Part shown: positions 44,918-53,927 of the stretch, piece by piece | Numbering within the stretch: the stretch's first letter is position 1 | Layout of the letters: every line of letters begins with the position of its first letter | NCBI GenBank assembly: GCA_947499595.1 | Contig: CANMOY010000002.1 | Location: 62,001-126,000, forward strand | Origin: an uncultured Mesonia sp. | GTDB taxonomy: Bacteria; Bacteroidota; Bacteroidia; Flavobacteriales; Flavobacteriaceae | DNA: 64,000 nucleotides | Reading direction: 5' to 3' | The notes under the pieces: model-generated | What the model saw: the letters and a program-made list of their open reading frames with translations, nothing else | What the model was told of the DNA's origin: nothing | The model's database searches: none | Program-made: the position numbers and the translations under genes

Positions 44918-45457
44918 CTACTCTTCACCAACAAAACGCTCATCTACTGGCATCACTTCGCCGCAGTTGTTACAAGTGCGCAGTTCTTTGCTAGTATAAA
45001 AATGTTTAAAATGTTTTAAAAAATCTTTTTCTATATCCTCTAAGGGGAAGTACACCTCATATAATTTATGGTTACAGTTATCGCAAAACCACAGCAAGCC
45101 ATCTTTGCCTGTTAAATCTTTACGTTTGCGTTCGATTACCAAACCAATCGAGTTTTCAGCTCTCGCCGGCGAGTGCGGCACCTTTGCCGGATGCAGATAC
45201 ATATCTCCTGGTCCTAATTGCATTGTCTTTTTTTCTCCATTTTCTTGAATATGTACTTCGATATTTCCTTCTAATTGATAAAACAATTCTTCGGTTTCAT
45301 TATAATGATAATCTTTACGAGCGTTTGGCCCTGCAACAATCATTACAATATAATCGCCAGATTCTTTATATAGATTTTTATTGCCTACGGGAGGTTTTAA
45401 AAATGCGCGATTTTCTGTAATCCATTTCTGTAAATTAAAGGGTTTTGCAATAGCCAT
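44918..45457 (-). CDS. 3-hydroxyanthranilate 3,4-dioxygenase
   Basis: 179 residues; opens 3-hydroxyanthranilate in the kynurenine route to quinolinate/NAD. Cupin with the iron ligands in DYHYNETEELFYQLEG and HPAKVPHSPAR, and the extra C-terminal rubredoxin-like site CDNCNH ... CNNCG found in bacterial forms. Same direction as the ALDH gene, 263 bp upstream. That spacer carries nothing I can name. Confidence 0.94.
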   Translation of the reverse strand: MAIAKPFNLQKWITENRAFLKPPVGNKNLYKESGDYIVMIVAGPNARKDYHYNETEELFYQLEGNIEVHIQENGEKKTMQLGPGDMYLHPAKVPHSPARAENSIGLVIERKRKDLTGKDGLLWFCDNCNHKLYEVYFPLEDIEKDFLKHFKHFYTSKELRTCNNCGEVMPVDERFVGEE

Positions 45458-45785
45458 AGGTCATAGTTTTATCGGTTTAAATTTAGTAATTTCAAATCAT
45501 TTACCCTAAATATTTTTTTTAGGGCGCTTTTTGGTTGTTCAAACCAAAACCGCACTATTGGCTACAACTCCGTTTGTGCTTCTTTTTTGCACCTATAATT
45601 TCTTCCGTCAAGGTAAACCTTGTATTAAACTTTATTCCAACTTAAAAGGCACAAGCCGGGGTTTTAAATACAGATTTATAAACTCAATTCTAAGGTATAT
45701 TTAGTTTTACTATGGTCAAATACTAGTTTTGTTTTTTTGCCGCTGTTAAGTCAGTTTGTTAAATTGTAGTACATTTGCTAACGCT
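45458..45785. other. Intergenic region between divergent 3-HAO and lpxH genes
   Basis: 328 bp without a gene. It holds a small hairpin (CCCTAAA / TTTAGGG, 45504-45524) near the 3-HAO side and a TACATTTG promoter element for lpxH near the right end. I see no other coding or RNA signal. The upstream TTG at 45756 in the lpxH frame overlaps the promoter and is not taken as a start. Confidence 0.6.
45770..45777 (+). promoter_or_regulatory. Promoter -7 element for lpxH
   Basis: TACATTTG, 8 nt before the ATG at 45786; it excludes the upstream TTG start. The -33 element is not clear. Confidence 0.5.
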
Positions 45786-46556
45786 ATGAAGAGTATTAAA
45801 ATACCTCCTAATAAAAAAGTTTATTTTACCAGTGACCATCACTTGGGAGCGCCTACCGAAGAGCAAAGTAGGCCACGCGAATTGCACCTGCTTAAATGGT
45901 TGACTACTATTCAAAAAGATGCTGCTGCTCTCTTTGTACTGGGCGATTTATTTGACTTTTGGTTTGAGTATAAACAGGTAGTTCCTAAAGGCTTTGTTCG
46001 TATTCTAGGAAAGTTAGCCGAGTTTACCGACCAGGGTATACCGGTTTATTTTTTTGTAGGTAATCACGATTTATGGATGAATGATTATTTTCAAAAAGAA
46101 TTGAATATACCAGTTTATCACGAGCCACAGGTTTTTCAACTGGGAAATGAAAAGTTTTTTATTGGTCACGGCGATGGTTTGGGTCCGGGCGACTTAGGGT
46201 ATAAACGTATGAAAAAAGTATTTGTGCATCCGTTATCAAAATGGTTTTACCGGTGGTTGCACCCCGATATTGGTGTGCGTTTAGCCAAGCATTTATCGGT
46301 TAAAAATAAGCTGATCTCGGGAGATGAAGATGCCCAATATTTAGGCGAAGAAAAGGAATGGTTGGTGCAATATGCCAAACGAAAATTAGCTCAAGAGCAT
46401 TATGATTATTTTATTTTTGGGCATAGACATTTGCCATTAGATATCGCTTTAAGCGAATCAAGCCGATATGTAAATTTAGGCGACTGGATACAGTACTATA
46501 CTTATGCTAGTTATGACGGAGAAAAATTGTTGCTTAACGAATTCCCTATATCTTAA
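45786..46556 (+). CDS. lpxH: UDP-2,3-diacylglucosamine diphosphatase
   Basis: 256 residues; makes lipid X in lipid A synthesis at the inner membrane. Metal-site motifs SDHHLGA, GDLFDFWFE, GNHDLW, HGDGLG and GHRH are all there, and the length fits the LpxH group of Bacteroidota. The start is chosen from the promoter position. Tail-to-tail with the next gene, stop codons overlapping by 4 nt. Confidence 0.9.
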   Translation: MKSIKIPPNKKVYFTSDHHLGAPTEEQSRPRELHLLKWLTTIQKDAAALFVLGDLFDFWFEYKQVVPKGFVRILGKLAEFTDQGIPVYFFVGNHDLWMNDYFQKELNIPVYHEPQVFQLGNEKFFIGHGDGLGPGDLGYKRMKKVFVHPLSKWFYRWLHPDIGVRLAKHLSVKNKLISGDEDAQYLGEEKEWLVQYAKRKLAQEHYDYFIFGHRHLPLDIALSESSRYVNLGDWIQYYTYASYDGEKLLLNEFPIS

Positions 46557-46957
46557 TCATTCATTTTTATAAGCTTTACAGCGTGTAAGGTTTCGAAGCC
46601 TAAATAAAAAAGGTAGGGCACAAAAAAGGAGAATACGCTTGCCATTACATTTACATCATCTTCTTTATAAAGCATTATAGGTACTAGAAAAGCAACGGCA
46701 ATAAACATTTTTAGCATTCCTAATCCCATAAAAGTAAAGCCAGCCTTATCGGGAAAGTTGTTTGCAATCCATAATACACAGACATAGACGATTAAAGTAA
46801 GTAGGCTTAAAAAAAGGTACATTACCGGTATGCTATAATACAAATCGAATTGTAAAACTGTAAATGCTAATAAGTAATGTAATCCTCCTAAAATTAAGGT
46901 GAACAACAATAACTTTTTAAGGAACACCCTTAACGATTGTCCAAAATTTTCTTTCAT
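46553..46957 (-). CDS. Small integral membrane protein, DUF6168-like
   Basis: 134 residues with about four hydrophobic segments; resembles the DUF6168-type protein usually found just before atpB in flavobacteria. It follows the AtpZ-like gene directly (the two abut). No catalytic motif. Here it is the last gene before the convergent lpxH, so the expected ATP synthase subunits are not downstream. Confidence 0.6.
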   Translation of the reverse strand: MKENFGQSLRVFLKKLLLFTLILGGLHYLLAFTVLQFDLYYSIPVMYLFLSLLTLIVYVCVLWIANNFPDKAGFTFMGLGMLKMFIAVAFLVPIMLYKEDDVNVMASVFSFFVPYLFYLGFETLHAVKLIKMND

Positions 46958-47179
46958 CTATTTATCTTTTAAGCTGGAGTAAACTTGATACAAGGCAATG
47001 AAAACGCCTAATAATGAACAGGCAATAGTAAAGCCCGAAAACTTATTAGGAAACTGTTCATCCAACCAAATACCACCAAAAACACCGATACCAATAACTA
47101 CCCCCATTTGAAAGGCCAGTCCAGTATAAACCACCCATTGGTTAAGCGGTTTTTCCTTCTTTGGTTTGTTTTTTGTCAT
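46958..47179 (-). CDS. AtpZ/AtpI family protein
   Basis: 73 residues with two membrane helices (about 20-37 and 47-66): LAFQMGVVIGIGVFGGIWLDEQFPN is the family pattern. In other bacteria AtpZ/AtpI are assembly helpers or Mg/Ca carriers for the F1Fo ATP synthase. Its start overlaps the end of the bactofilin gene by 38 nt. No later methionine gives the first helix, so the overlap appears real. Confidence 0.85.
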   Translation of the reverse strand: MTKNKPKKEKPLNQWVVYTGLAFQMGVVIGIGVFGGIWLDEQFPNKFSGFTIACSLLGVFIALYQVYSSLKDK

Positions 47180-47567
47180 TATGCATAGATTTTACGGCTC
47201 CTTTCATAGTACAAGTGGCGTTAAAATCGGCACCTGGTTCAATAGCTAATTTGCCTGTAATCACTTCGCCCTCAACCACAGCACTCGATTTCAAAGTCAG
47301 CGTGTTATTTACTTCAAGATTGCCTTTTACCAACCCTTCTAAATCTGCATTCTCACAGGTTACCTCGCCTTCAATCACGCCGTTTTTACCCAATACGATC
47401 TTACCAGCGGTTTTAATGGTACCAATAATCTTTCCATCAATTCTAAAACTGCCTTGACCTTCTAAATCTCCTTTAATAGTAGTTCCCTCTGCAATTTTAT
47501 TCTGCTCTTTACTCAGGTGATTCATTTCTTTTTTCGATTTTTTATCTCTTTTATTTTCTGAAAACAT
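47142..47567 (-). CDS. Bactofilin family polymer-forming cytoskeletal protein
   Basis: 141 residues. The centre (about 30-120) is built of short right-handed beta-helix rungs (GTTIKGDLEGQGSFRIDGKI, VEGEVITGKL), flanked by charged unstructured ends, the usual bactofilin design. It polymerises without nucleotide and scaffolds envelope proteins. It lies directly after porW/sprE, one base apart. Confidence 0.9.
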   Translation of the reverse strand: MFSENKRDKKSKKEMNHLSKEQNKIAEGTTIKGDLEGQGSFRIDGKIIGTIKTAGKIVLGKNGVIEGEVTCENADLEGLVKGNLEVNNTLTLKSSAVVEGEVITGKLAIEPGADFNATCTMKGAVKSMHNDKKQTKEGKTA

Positions 47568-47568
47568 C

Positions 47569-50121
47569 TTATTTTAATTTTTCTAGGTATATATCAAAAT
47601 TCTTCTTCATCTGTATAAGCTTATAGTTCTTAGCAGCCACACTATAAGGTTGACGATCATAAGTCAGGTCTGTTTCTTTTTTCAATTTTTCTAAAAACCC
47701 AAGTGCTCCTTGTTCACTTTTTAAACCATGCACCACTAAAAATTGCTGACCTGGGATATAAAGATCTTCAGACACACTTAAATCACTGGCTTGCACGTGG
47801 TCTATACCGGCAAGCAGCTGTTCTTTTAATGTAGTTAATGCTTGCTCTTCTTGCGTATTAAACACAAAAACAATTTTATAATGTGTATCTGCTCGCTTAA
47901 AATCGAATTGCTTTTGCTCTAAAGCTGGTATGGCCGTTTGTAGTAAATTTTCGGCGGTTTTACCTTCTTCGCTTTGCGGATAGGTTAAAGCTAAATAATT
48001 CAAAGCTTTTTTATAAGCTGCAAGCCCGTTAACTCGTGCCTGTACATAAGCTTTTAAAAGTTCTAATTTGGGTACAATATCATTTCCTGTAAAAAGCTCA
48101 ATTTCTTGCTGTATTTGCGCAATCAAGCCGTCAAACTCTTCATTTTGATAGGCCAGATAAAGTTGTTTATACACGGCTTGCGGACTGTTTTGATCGCCTA
48201 TTAATCCTTGTGGATTACGCAAAATGGTAGCATATCTAGAGTCGGGGTGATTAGCAAGAATATTTTCTTTCCAAAACCTTTGTCGTTGAGCATTGCCCGT
48301 AATCTCATAAATCTTATATAAGTTGTATTTAGAAGGTAATATCAATCGATCTTCCGGATTGTTTTTCAATAAAGCTTCTAGCTTATTGGCTGCCAATTGA
48401 TATTCTTTAAATTTTTCTTTGTAGATAACACCAAGTTGATAGTAGGCAAAATTGCGGTCTTTAGCCAAGCTATCTAAAACCACCTGATCTTTGGGAATCT
48501 GACTGATATAGGTTTCTGGTTTATAAATAGGATCTTCTTCAATGGCTTCAAAAATGGCTTCTTCTTGCTGTTTTTTGCTGTCTTTCTTGGCTTGTTTTAC
48601 ATCTTCATAGCGCCAATTATCTACCAAAGGAATATCTCCCCATTGCTTTTTAAATTTCTGGATTCCTTTTTGCACTTGGTTATTATCATAAAAATAAAAG
48701 CTAGCTCCACCTCCTAATCCACGTCGGTTAGACACCATACTGGCCTGCGTTTTAAATAAGTCTTGGGGTTGTGCATTTTTTTCTTTTAATTGCTGTTTTG
48801 CTTGAGCAATAGCTTTCTCTTTTTGCTGCAGCGTAAAATCTGTAAAAAAAGTGAGTTGCTCTTGGTCTGACATATCGGCTATGCGCAGAATACTATCGTT
48901 TTTTACCGCAATATCTTCGTACAAAATGACATCATCTAAGTTTTCTCTTTTCTTTAAAATGCTACGGTACTCGCGAGTGCTTTTATCTAATTGCACCAAG
49001 GTAGAGTCATAGTATTTACCAGCAGTTTTATATTGTGCCGCATCAAAATTGATCACCGCCAAATTCAGATAATTTCGAGAAACTAAATACTTATCTCTAG
49101 AGTCTTCGCGCAAAGACTTGTTATAGAAATCTACTGCCGCTGGGAGTGTATCTTTTTGCTTGTAAACCTCGGCAAATTGATAATAAATTCGATCTAGATA
49201 AGGCCTGTTCTCTCTGTTTTCGGCTAGTTCATTTAGCAGCTCCATTGTAGCTAGCGTATCCTGTTGGGTGAAATCAAGGTTTTGAATTTGCTGCATATAC
49301 GCATTGATCATATATTCACGAGGCGATTTGCGGTTTAGGGCAATTACCCGATCAAAAGTGGCATTGGCCGAATCTATCTGATTTAGCGATTTATGCAACT
49401 GCCCTTTGATGAACAAGTACCTGCCTTGGTCTGCGTGCGACTTAGCATAAGCGGCAGCATTTTCAATGGCCGCTAGCGCCTGTTCTTCTTGATCTAAATT
49501 TAAGTAAGCTTGCGCTAAGGTAGCATAAGCATGCGTATAATCTTCTTCTGAAAAGGCTATTCCCGAACTTAAAAGGGCTTCTATATTTTTAATAGCCGTT
49601 TCGTGATTCCCCATTCGCATATTGGTCTTTTCTCGCCAAATGCGCGCGGTTGCCAGTTGATCGCTTTCGGGGTAGTCTGTTATGATGTAATTAAAGGCCT
49701 CTAATGCAGGGAAAAAACGCTGATCGTAATACCGGGCTTTACCCAATAAAATGAAGGCTTTATCCATTTGCGGATTATATTCGGTGCCCGCAATATGCAT
49801 ATTGTGTTTTTGTATGGCTTTGGCAGCCTTTTCCTCGGCACGTTCAAAATGCTGGTTCTTGGCTTGCTCGTCTTTTTCAGATGCCTCGATAATCTCAAGC
49901 CGTTCTACGGGTAAAATTTTCCAATAATCATCTACATAAGTTTGTGCAATTTCTTGCTTACCCTCCTCTAATGCAAGGTTACCGTTGTATATAATATTGT
50001 AGTAGGCACCCATTGCGTGAAAGTTGCGGTTGAGCCACTTGTTCTTTTTACGAGAACAAGAAACCAAACTTAAACCTACTAGCAACAAGGTGATTAGTTG
50101 AACGCTTTTGTGTTTATTCAT
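47569..50121 (-). CDS. porW: Type IX secretion system lipoprotein PorW/SprE
   Basis: 850 residues; lipobox LVSC with Cys22 after a short signal, then many TPR repeats along the chain (for instance AFILLGKARYYDQRFFPALEAFNYIITDYPES). The start with RKKNKWLNRNFHAMGAYYNIIYNGN matches PorW/SprE as I know it. In Flavobacterium johnsoniae SprE is needed for gliding and T9SS function. First gene of the run that continues with bactofilin, AtpZ and DUF6168. Confidence 0.85.
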   Translation of the reverse strand: MNKHKSVQLITLLLVGLSLVSCSRKKNKWLNRNFHAMGAYYNIIYNGNLALEEGKQEIAQTYVDDYWKILPVERLEIIEASEKDEQAKNQHFERAEEKAAKAIQKHNMHIAGTEYNPQMDKAFILLGKARYYDQRFFPALEAFNYIITDYPESDQLATARIWREKTNMRMGNHETAIKNIEALLSSGIAFSEEDYTHAYATLAQAYLNLDQEEQALAAIENAAAYAKSHADQGRYLFIKGQLHKSLNQIDSANATFDRVIALNRKSPREYMINAYMQQIQNLDFTQQDTLATMELLNELAENRENRPYLDRIYYQFAEVYKQKDTLPAAVDFYNKSLREDSRDKYLVSRNYLNLAVINFDAAQYKTAGKYYDSTLVQLDKSTREYRSILKKRENLDDVILYEDIAVKNDSILRIADMSDQEQLTFFTDFTLQQKEKAIAQAKQQLKEKNAQPQDLFKTQASMVSNRRGLGGGASFYFYDNNQVQKGIQKFKKQWGDIPLVDNWRYEDVKQAKKDSKKQQEEAIFEAIEEDPIYKPETYISQIPKDQVVLDSLAKDRNFAYYQLGVIYKEKFKEYQLAANKLEALLKNNPEDRLILPSKYNLYKIYEITGNAQRQRFWKENILANHPDSRYATILRNPQGLIGDQNSPQAVYKQLYLAYQNEEFDGLIAQIQQEIELFTGNDIVPKLELLKAYVQARVNGLAAYKKALNYLALTYPQSEEGKTAENLLQTAIPALEQKQFDFKRADTHYKIVFVFNTQEEQALTTLKEQLLAGIDHVQASDLSVSEDLYIPGQQFLVVHGLKSEQGALGFLEKLKKETDLTYDRQPYSVAAKNYKLIQMKKNFDIYLEKLK

Positions 50122-50202
50122 AAATTGTTTACCTCCTCTAAAAATAACTCCGTAAAGGTATTTTTAGTATCATTGGCAGTAAAAATACGGTCTTTTTTTC
50201 AT

Positions 50203-50235
50203 TAAAAAAACCTGCACCCTAAAAAGCACAGGTTT
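50203..50235 (-). terminator. Terminator of the PadR/ABC transporter operon
   Basis: Minus strand: AAACCTG, internal loop, CAGGTTT followed by a T-run. 79 nt after the ABC ATPase stop. Confidence 0.7.
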
Positions 50236-50313
50236 GTAGTTATATATTTGTTTTAAAACTCATATGGTAATTAGGAAAGCTAAATTATAATAGCTTTTTT
50301 TAAGAAAGATAGA

Positions 50314-51009
50314 CTACTTATTAAAATAGGCTTCTAATTCTTCTAAAGTAGCTTGACTGGTTTGAATGTCTTTTACCGGTTCTCCTTTGTCTAAAACCAC
50401 AATGCGCTCACAAACTTCGGTTACATGAATCAAATCGTGACTCGAAATTAAAATGGTGGTTTCGGTGTTTTCATCTAAATCTTTTATAATCTTCTTTAAG
50501 CGTATTTGTGTAGTGGGATCTAAATTGGCAAAAGGTTCATCTAAAATCACCACATCTGGTTGACCGATAAGTGCAGCGATGATGCCAACTTTCTTCTGGT
50601 TCCCTTTTGATAGGTCGCGCAAATATTTCTTTTTTTGTAGAATTTCATCCTGAAAAAAATCTTCAAACTGAGCTAATAGCACATCTACCGCCGTTTTACT
50701 TTGGCCGCGCAACTCCCCTATAAAATAAAAGTATTCTTCAGCGGTTAGGTAGCCTATTAAAAAAGACTCGTCTATAAAAGCAGCAGTAAAGGGTTTCCAA
50801 TCTTCACTGGCGTCTATGCGTATCGTATTGCTTACAATATGCCCGGTGGTAGGTTGTATCAAATCGAGCAAAAGGCTAAAAAAAGTGGTTTTACCGGCTC
50901 CATTATTTCCTACTAAACCAAAGCTTTGACCTTTAGGAATTTCTAGATGTTCAATATGCAACACCTCATCTTGATTGTATTTTTTGGATAAGTTTTCTAC
51001 GCGAATCAT
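50314..51009 (-). CDS. ABC transporter ATP-binding protein
   Basis: 231 residues: Walker A GNNGAGKTT, signature LSKGNQKK, Walker B VVILDEPFANLD, and an H-loop in ISSHDLIHV. The signature is the LSKGNQKK variant often seen with multi-spanning exporter permeases. Partner is the DUF5687 permease 3 nt upstream. Last gene of the PadR-controlled operon. Confidence 0.92.
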   Translation of the reverse strand: MIRVENLSKKYNQDEVLHIEHLEIPKGQSFGLVGNNGAGKTTFFSLLLDLIQPTTGHIVSNTIRIDASEDWKPFTAAFIDESFLIGYLTAEEYFYFIGELRGQSKTAVDVLLAQFEDFFQDEILQKKKYLRDLSKGNQKKVGIIAALIGQPDVVILDEPFANLDPTTQIRLKKIIKDLDENTETTILISSHDLIHVTEVCERIVVLDKGEPVKDIQTSQATLEELEAYFNK

Positions 51010-51012
51010 AGT

Positions 51013-52488
51013 TTATTTTTTTTCATTAAAAGCCGCAATGGTTTTGTATTTTCCTTTTTGGTATATGGATTCTATTTTGTTTAAGAAAAATGATTTAAGC
51101 ATCAAGCCAATCAATCCGCTTAAAGCTAAAGCCAATAAACCTGCATTAAAATTTATCAGTTTATAAGGTATGTAAAAAATAAGCATTGGGCCAAGCATTT
51201 TAGGCAGTGCGATAAGCAACTGAGTAGGGTTAAAGCCTTGTGTATTGCTAAAGGCTTTTGCTTTAACATTTAGCTCTACGGGTACTCGGTTTAGAGCACC
51301 TCCAAAAAGCGTAATAAACGAATTTAAACCAATATTAAAAAGCGCTCCTGCTGCTATCATCGCATAAATATCCCAGCCAAAATAAATGTACGGCGTAGCA
51401 AGAATAAATGAAATAATTACAGCCACCAGCATAAGGTACCATTTAGACTCGAGGTATTGACGGTAAGGTATATTTTGACTCATAAGTAGCTTATAATATT
51501 CGCTATCCCAAGAAGGAACCAATTGGCCGTAAGAGAGTAAAAAGCCACCCGTAATAAATACGGAAGCAAATACTAAAAAGGCGGGGCTATCGCTATATGT
51601 TTCTTGGGTGTAAAAGATAAGACCATAAAACAAGAATAGAAAAGACATAAACAAAACTTGCTTTGGTCGTGCGTTACGAAGAATGAGTTTGAGGTCGTTT
51701 TTTAAAAATGGTGCCATTTTTCCAAACCGATTTAAAAAGGAGAATTCTTGGGTTCTTACCAATTTCTTTTCTTTACGGATAGCATCATCTAAATAAAAAC
51801 TCTTTCGTACAAATGCATAGTTTCTGCGGTATAAGAGCACCAACAACAGTAAAGGAATAAGAAAGGCATACCATAGACTGTACATTTTATTAAAAAACTC
51901 TCCTGCCAAAACCGTGATGTCATAAATATTAAAATAACGCAGCGCAGCAAAACTGAAGATAAGACTCACTAAGCCATAAAAATAAGTGTTGTTTTTATTG
52001 ATGAGAAAGTTTAAATAATTCAGCGAAAGCGTGAAAAGAATCATAGCTACCAACCAGCCCATCACTTGTATTAGCGGGTAAGCTTCGACTAGCAAAATTA
52101 TGGCAAAAGGAATAAAAAAGAAGAGCGGCAACCAATTAAAAAATGACCAACTGGTTTTGGCCAATAAATAATGTATTATGGTAGACCTTTTAACCGGAAC
52201 AAGCATAAAGGGTTTAATATTCATTACCGGTAATTGTTGTAGAAAAAAGCGATAGGTTAAATCTAATAAAAACCAAAAAATTAGATAATTGTTTACAACG
52301 ACTATAGGGTCTAACTGAGGAAATGATTTTTGTATTAAATAATAAGCAACCAATCCTAAACCGGTAAAAGCAGCTATAAAATAAAGGGCTGCTAGAAGGA
52401 GTACTATTTTAATACCAATGCCTTTTTGAAAAGAAGACGAGCGTTTAAACTGCTTCCATTCAAAAAATAAAAATTGTGAATACCGCAT
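51013..52488 (-). CDS. DUF5687 family ABC permease
   Basis: 491 residues with about ten hydrophobic segments in two halves; resembles the DUF5687 membrane proteins of Bacteroidota, which pair with an ABC ATPase. Opening MRYSQFLFFEWKQFKRSSSFQKG is typical. Substrate unknown. Together with the ATPase it forms a probable exporter of unknown cargo. Confidence 0.8.
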   Translation of the reverse strand: MRYSQFLFFEWKQFKRSSSFQKGIGIKIVLLLAALYFIAAFTGLGLVAYYLIQKSFPQLDPIVVVNNYLIFWFLLDLTYRFFLQQLPVMNIKPFMLVPVKRSTIIHYLLAKTSWSFFNWLPLFFFIPFAIILLVEAYPLIQVMGWLVAMILFTLSLNYLNFLINKNNTYFYGLVSLIFSFAALRYFNIYDITVLAGEFFNKMYSLWYAFLIPLLLLVLLYRRNYAFVRKSFYLDDAIRKEKKLVRTQEFSFLNRFGKMAPFLKNDLKLILRNARPKQVLFMSFLFLFYGLIFYTQETYSDSPAFLVFASVFITGGFLLSYGQLVPSWDSEYYKLLMSQNIPYRQYLESKWYLMLVAVIISFILATPYIYFGWDIYAMIAAGALFNIGLNSFITLFGGALNRVPVELNVKAKAFSNTQGFNPTQLLIALPKMLGPMLIFYIPYKLINFNAGLLALALSGLIGLMLKSFFLNKIESIYQKGKYKTIAAFNEKK

Positions 52489-52539
52489 AGTGAATGATTT
52501 ACAGTATTAGTATAAAATTTGTGATAATGTTACAATTTT

Positions 52540-53226
52540 CTAAACCATTTCTGGATAAACTTCGCGTAAGATTTTATTTTTCTGCTTAGGGATTACCACC
52601 AAAACAATATAATGCAATAAGGATACAAGACTTATAATTAGCGATGTGGCCAGAGCTACATATAAATTAGAGAAAACCTGAGCATCTACAATTAGAAATT
52701 GATAAAACCATATGTAACTAAAAGACCCTATTTGTCCGCTTCTATTAATAATCACCTCTAGAAGCAATGGTTGCTTAGCGGATTGATTTTTCTTTAATTG
52801 ACGTGAGCGTTTTCCTAGCAGAAAAACATATAAAAAGAATTCTAAGGCTAAAAAGGTGGCTACCCCGTAGAAACCATAAGGCAATCGAAAAAGCATGGTG
52901 AATATAAAGAGGAATAACGCCATACTAACCCAAACCTTTGGAATTTTACAAAATTGATAAACTTCATTCCTGATCAATTTCCAATATCGTTTGCTCATTT
53001 GTTTTTCGCGTTCTTCTACCACCTCTAGAAAGCCAAAAACCCCAAATTTCTTAAACTCTATATCTAAAGCCTGCTCGAAATCTAAGTCAGGATTTGCTGT
53101 CCATTGCGCTTCTATGCCATTGGCCAAATGATCAACGAGCTCGGTTTGCACATCGTAATAGTCGACAAAATGTGCTCGGGTAAACGCATAAAGCTGCTCG
53201 ATATGTGCTGCACTTAGCTTTTTCAT
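52540..53226 (-). CDS. Membrane protein with N-terminal DVxxELVDH module (copy B)
   Basis: 228 residues. The first about 62 (helical, with DVQTELVDHLANGIE and FEQALDIEFKKFG) are nearly identical to the next gene; afterwards the two differ. Four hydrophobic segments follow (about 97-115, 118-135, 162-182, 188-212). The N-terminal module resembles the HAAS-type helical domains that accompany PadR regulators, though this link is by pattern only. Starts 4 nt inside the upstream gene. Confidence 0.7.
   Translation of the reverse strand: MKKLSAAHIEQLYAFTRAHFVDYYDVQTELVDHLANGIEAQWTANPDLDFEQALDIEFKKFGVFGFLEVVEEREKQMSKRYWKLIRNEVYQFCKIPKVWVSMALFLFIFTMLFRLPYGFYGVATFLALEFFLYVFLLGKRSRQLKKNQSAKQPLLLEVIINRSGQIGSFSYIWFYQFLIVDAQVFSNLYVALATSLIISLVSLLHYIVLVVIPKQKNKILREVYPEMV
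53040..53226. repeat. 187-bp repeat, copy B
   Basis: Aligns without gaps to 53741-53927, 701 bp away, with 9 mismatches in 187 bases (about 95 per cent identity). It covers the start and first about 62 codons of the copy B gene; similarity falls off sharply at its left end. Confidence 0.9.
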
Positions 53227-53927
53227 ACCTTTTTCAAATTTAAAAGCGAACTAAGTTCAAGCGCATGTTTATTCGCTAATTTATACCAGTAAAAATGACG
53301 ATAATACAACCAAAAAAAGAGCTGTATACTAACAATCCACCCTAATTGGGTCATCCATAGGCCAGAGAAAAAATTATAAGCCCCTATAATTCCAAATAAC
53401 AAACTATGCAACCAACTGAATGCGCTTACACGATGGGTTAAAAGCACTTGTAAGCAAGCTGATTTATCTTGTTGCTTAACCAGTTTTTTATGTTGAAAGA
53501 TTTTATTTTGATTGTATAAAAACCCCAAAAAAGTAAACAATAGTACTATAGGCACTAGCATTAATAACAATATATAATCTAACCAGTGTATAAAAATAAA
53601 AGCAAAACCACTCAGCATAATGTTAAGCAGTAGTACGACCTTAATTTGCATAAATTTTAAAAAACCTTGTTGCTGTAGTTTATTGAATTTTTGGGTATAA
53701 TGATTCTGGGTTTCCTGCACAATTTCGGCAAAACCCATCACCCCAAATTTCTTAAACTCTATATCTAAAGCCTGCTCAAAATCTAAGTCAGGGTTTGCTG
53801 CCCATTGCGTTTCTATGCCATTGGCCAAATGATCAACGAGCTCGGTTTGCACATCGTAATAATCGACAAAATGTGTTCGGGTAAACGCATAAAGCTGTTC
53901 GATATGTGTGGCACTTAGCTTTTTCAT
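53223..53927 (-). CDS. Membrane protein with N-terminal DVxxELVDH module (copy A)
   Basis: 234 residues; same N-terminal module as copy B (4 of about 62 residues differ), then an unrelated-looking C-terminal part with hydrophobic segments (about 98-135, 165-185, 188-205). Overlaps both neighbours by 4 nt, so the three small membrane proteins are translationally chained. The function is not recognised; the module suggests a sensor or regulator of the ABC exporter or of PadR. Confidence 0.7.
   Translation of the reverse strand: MKKLSATHIEQLYAFTRTHFVDYYDVQTELVDHLANGIETQWAANPDLDFEQALDIEFKKFGVMGFAEIVQETQNHYTQKFNKLQQQGFLKFMQIKVVLLLNIMLSGFAFIFIHWLDYILLLMLVPIVLLFTFLGFLYNQNKIFQHKKLVKQQDKSACLQVLLTHRVSAFSWLHSLLFGIIGAYNFFSGLWMTQLGWIVSIQLFFWLYYRHFYWYKLANKHALELSSLLNLKKV
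53741..53927. repeat. 187-bp repeat, copy A
   Basis: Direct repeat partner of 53040-53226; see that entry. It covers the first about 62 codons of the copy A gene. Confidence 0.9.

Noticed and set aside
45504-45524. CCCTAAA/TTTAGGG hairpin as a riboswitch or RNA gene
   Set aside because: A single short AT-rich stem with no further structure or known aptamer sequence; too little to call.
53040-53927. The paired 187-bp repeats as the ends of an insertion element
   Set aside because: Both copies are direct repeats inside coding frames with intact starts, and there is no transposase between them.
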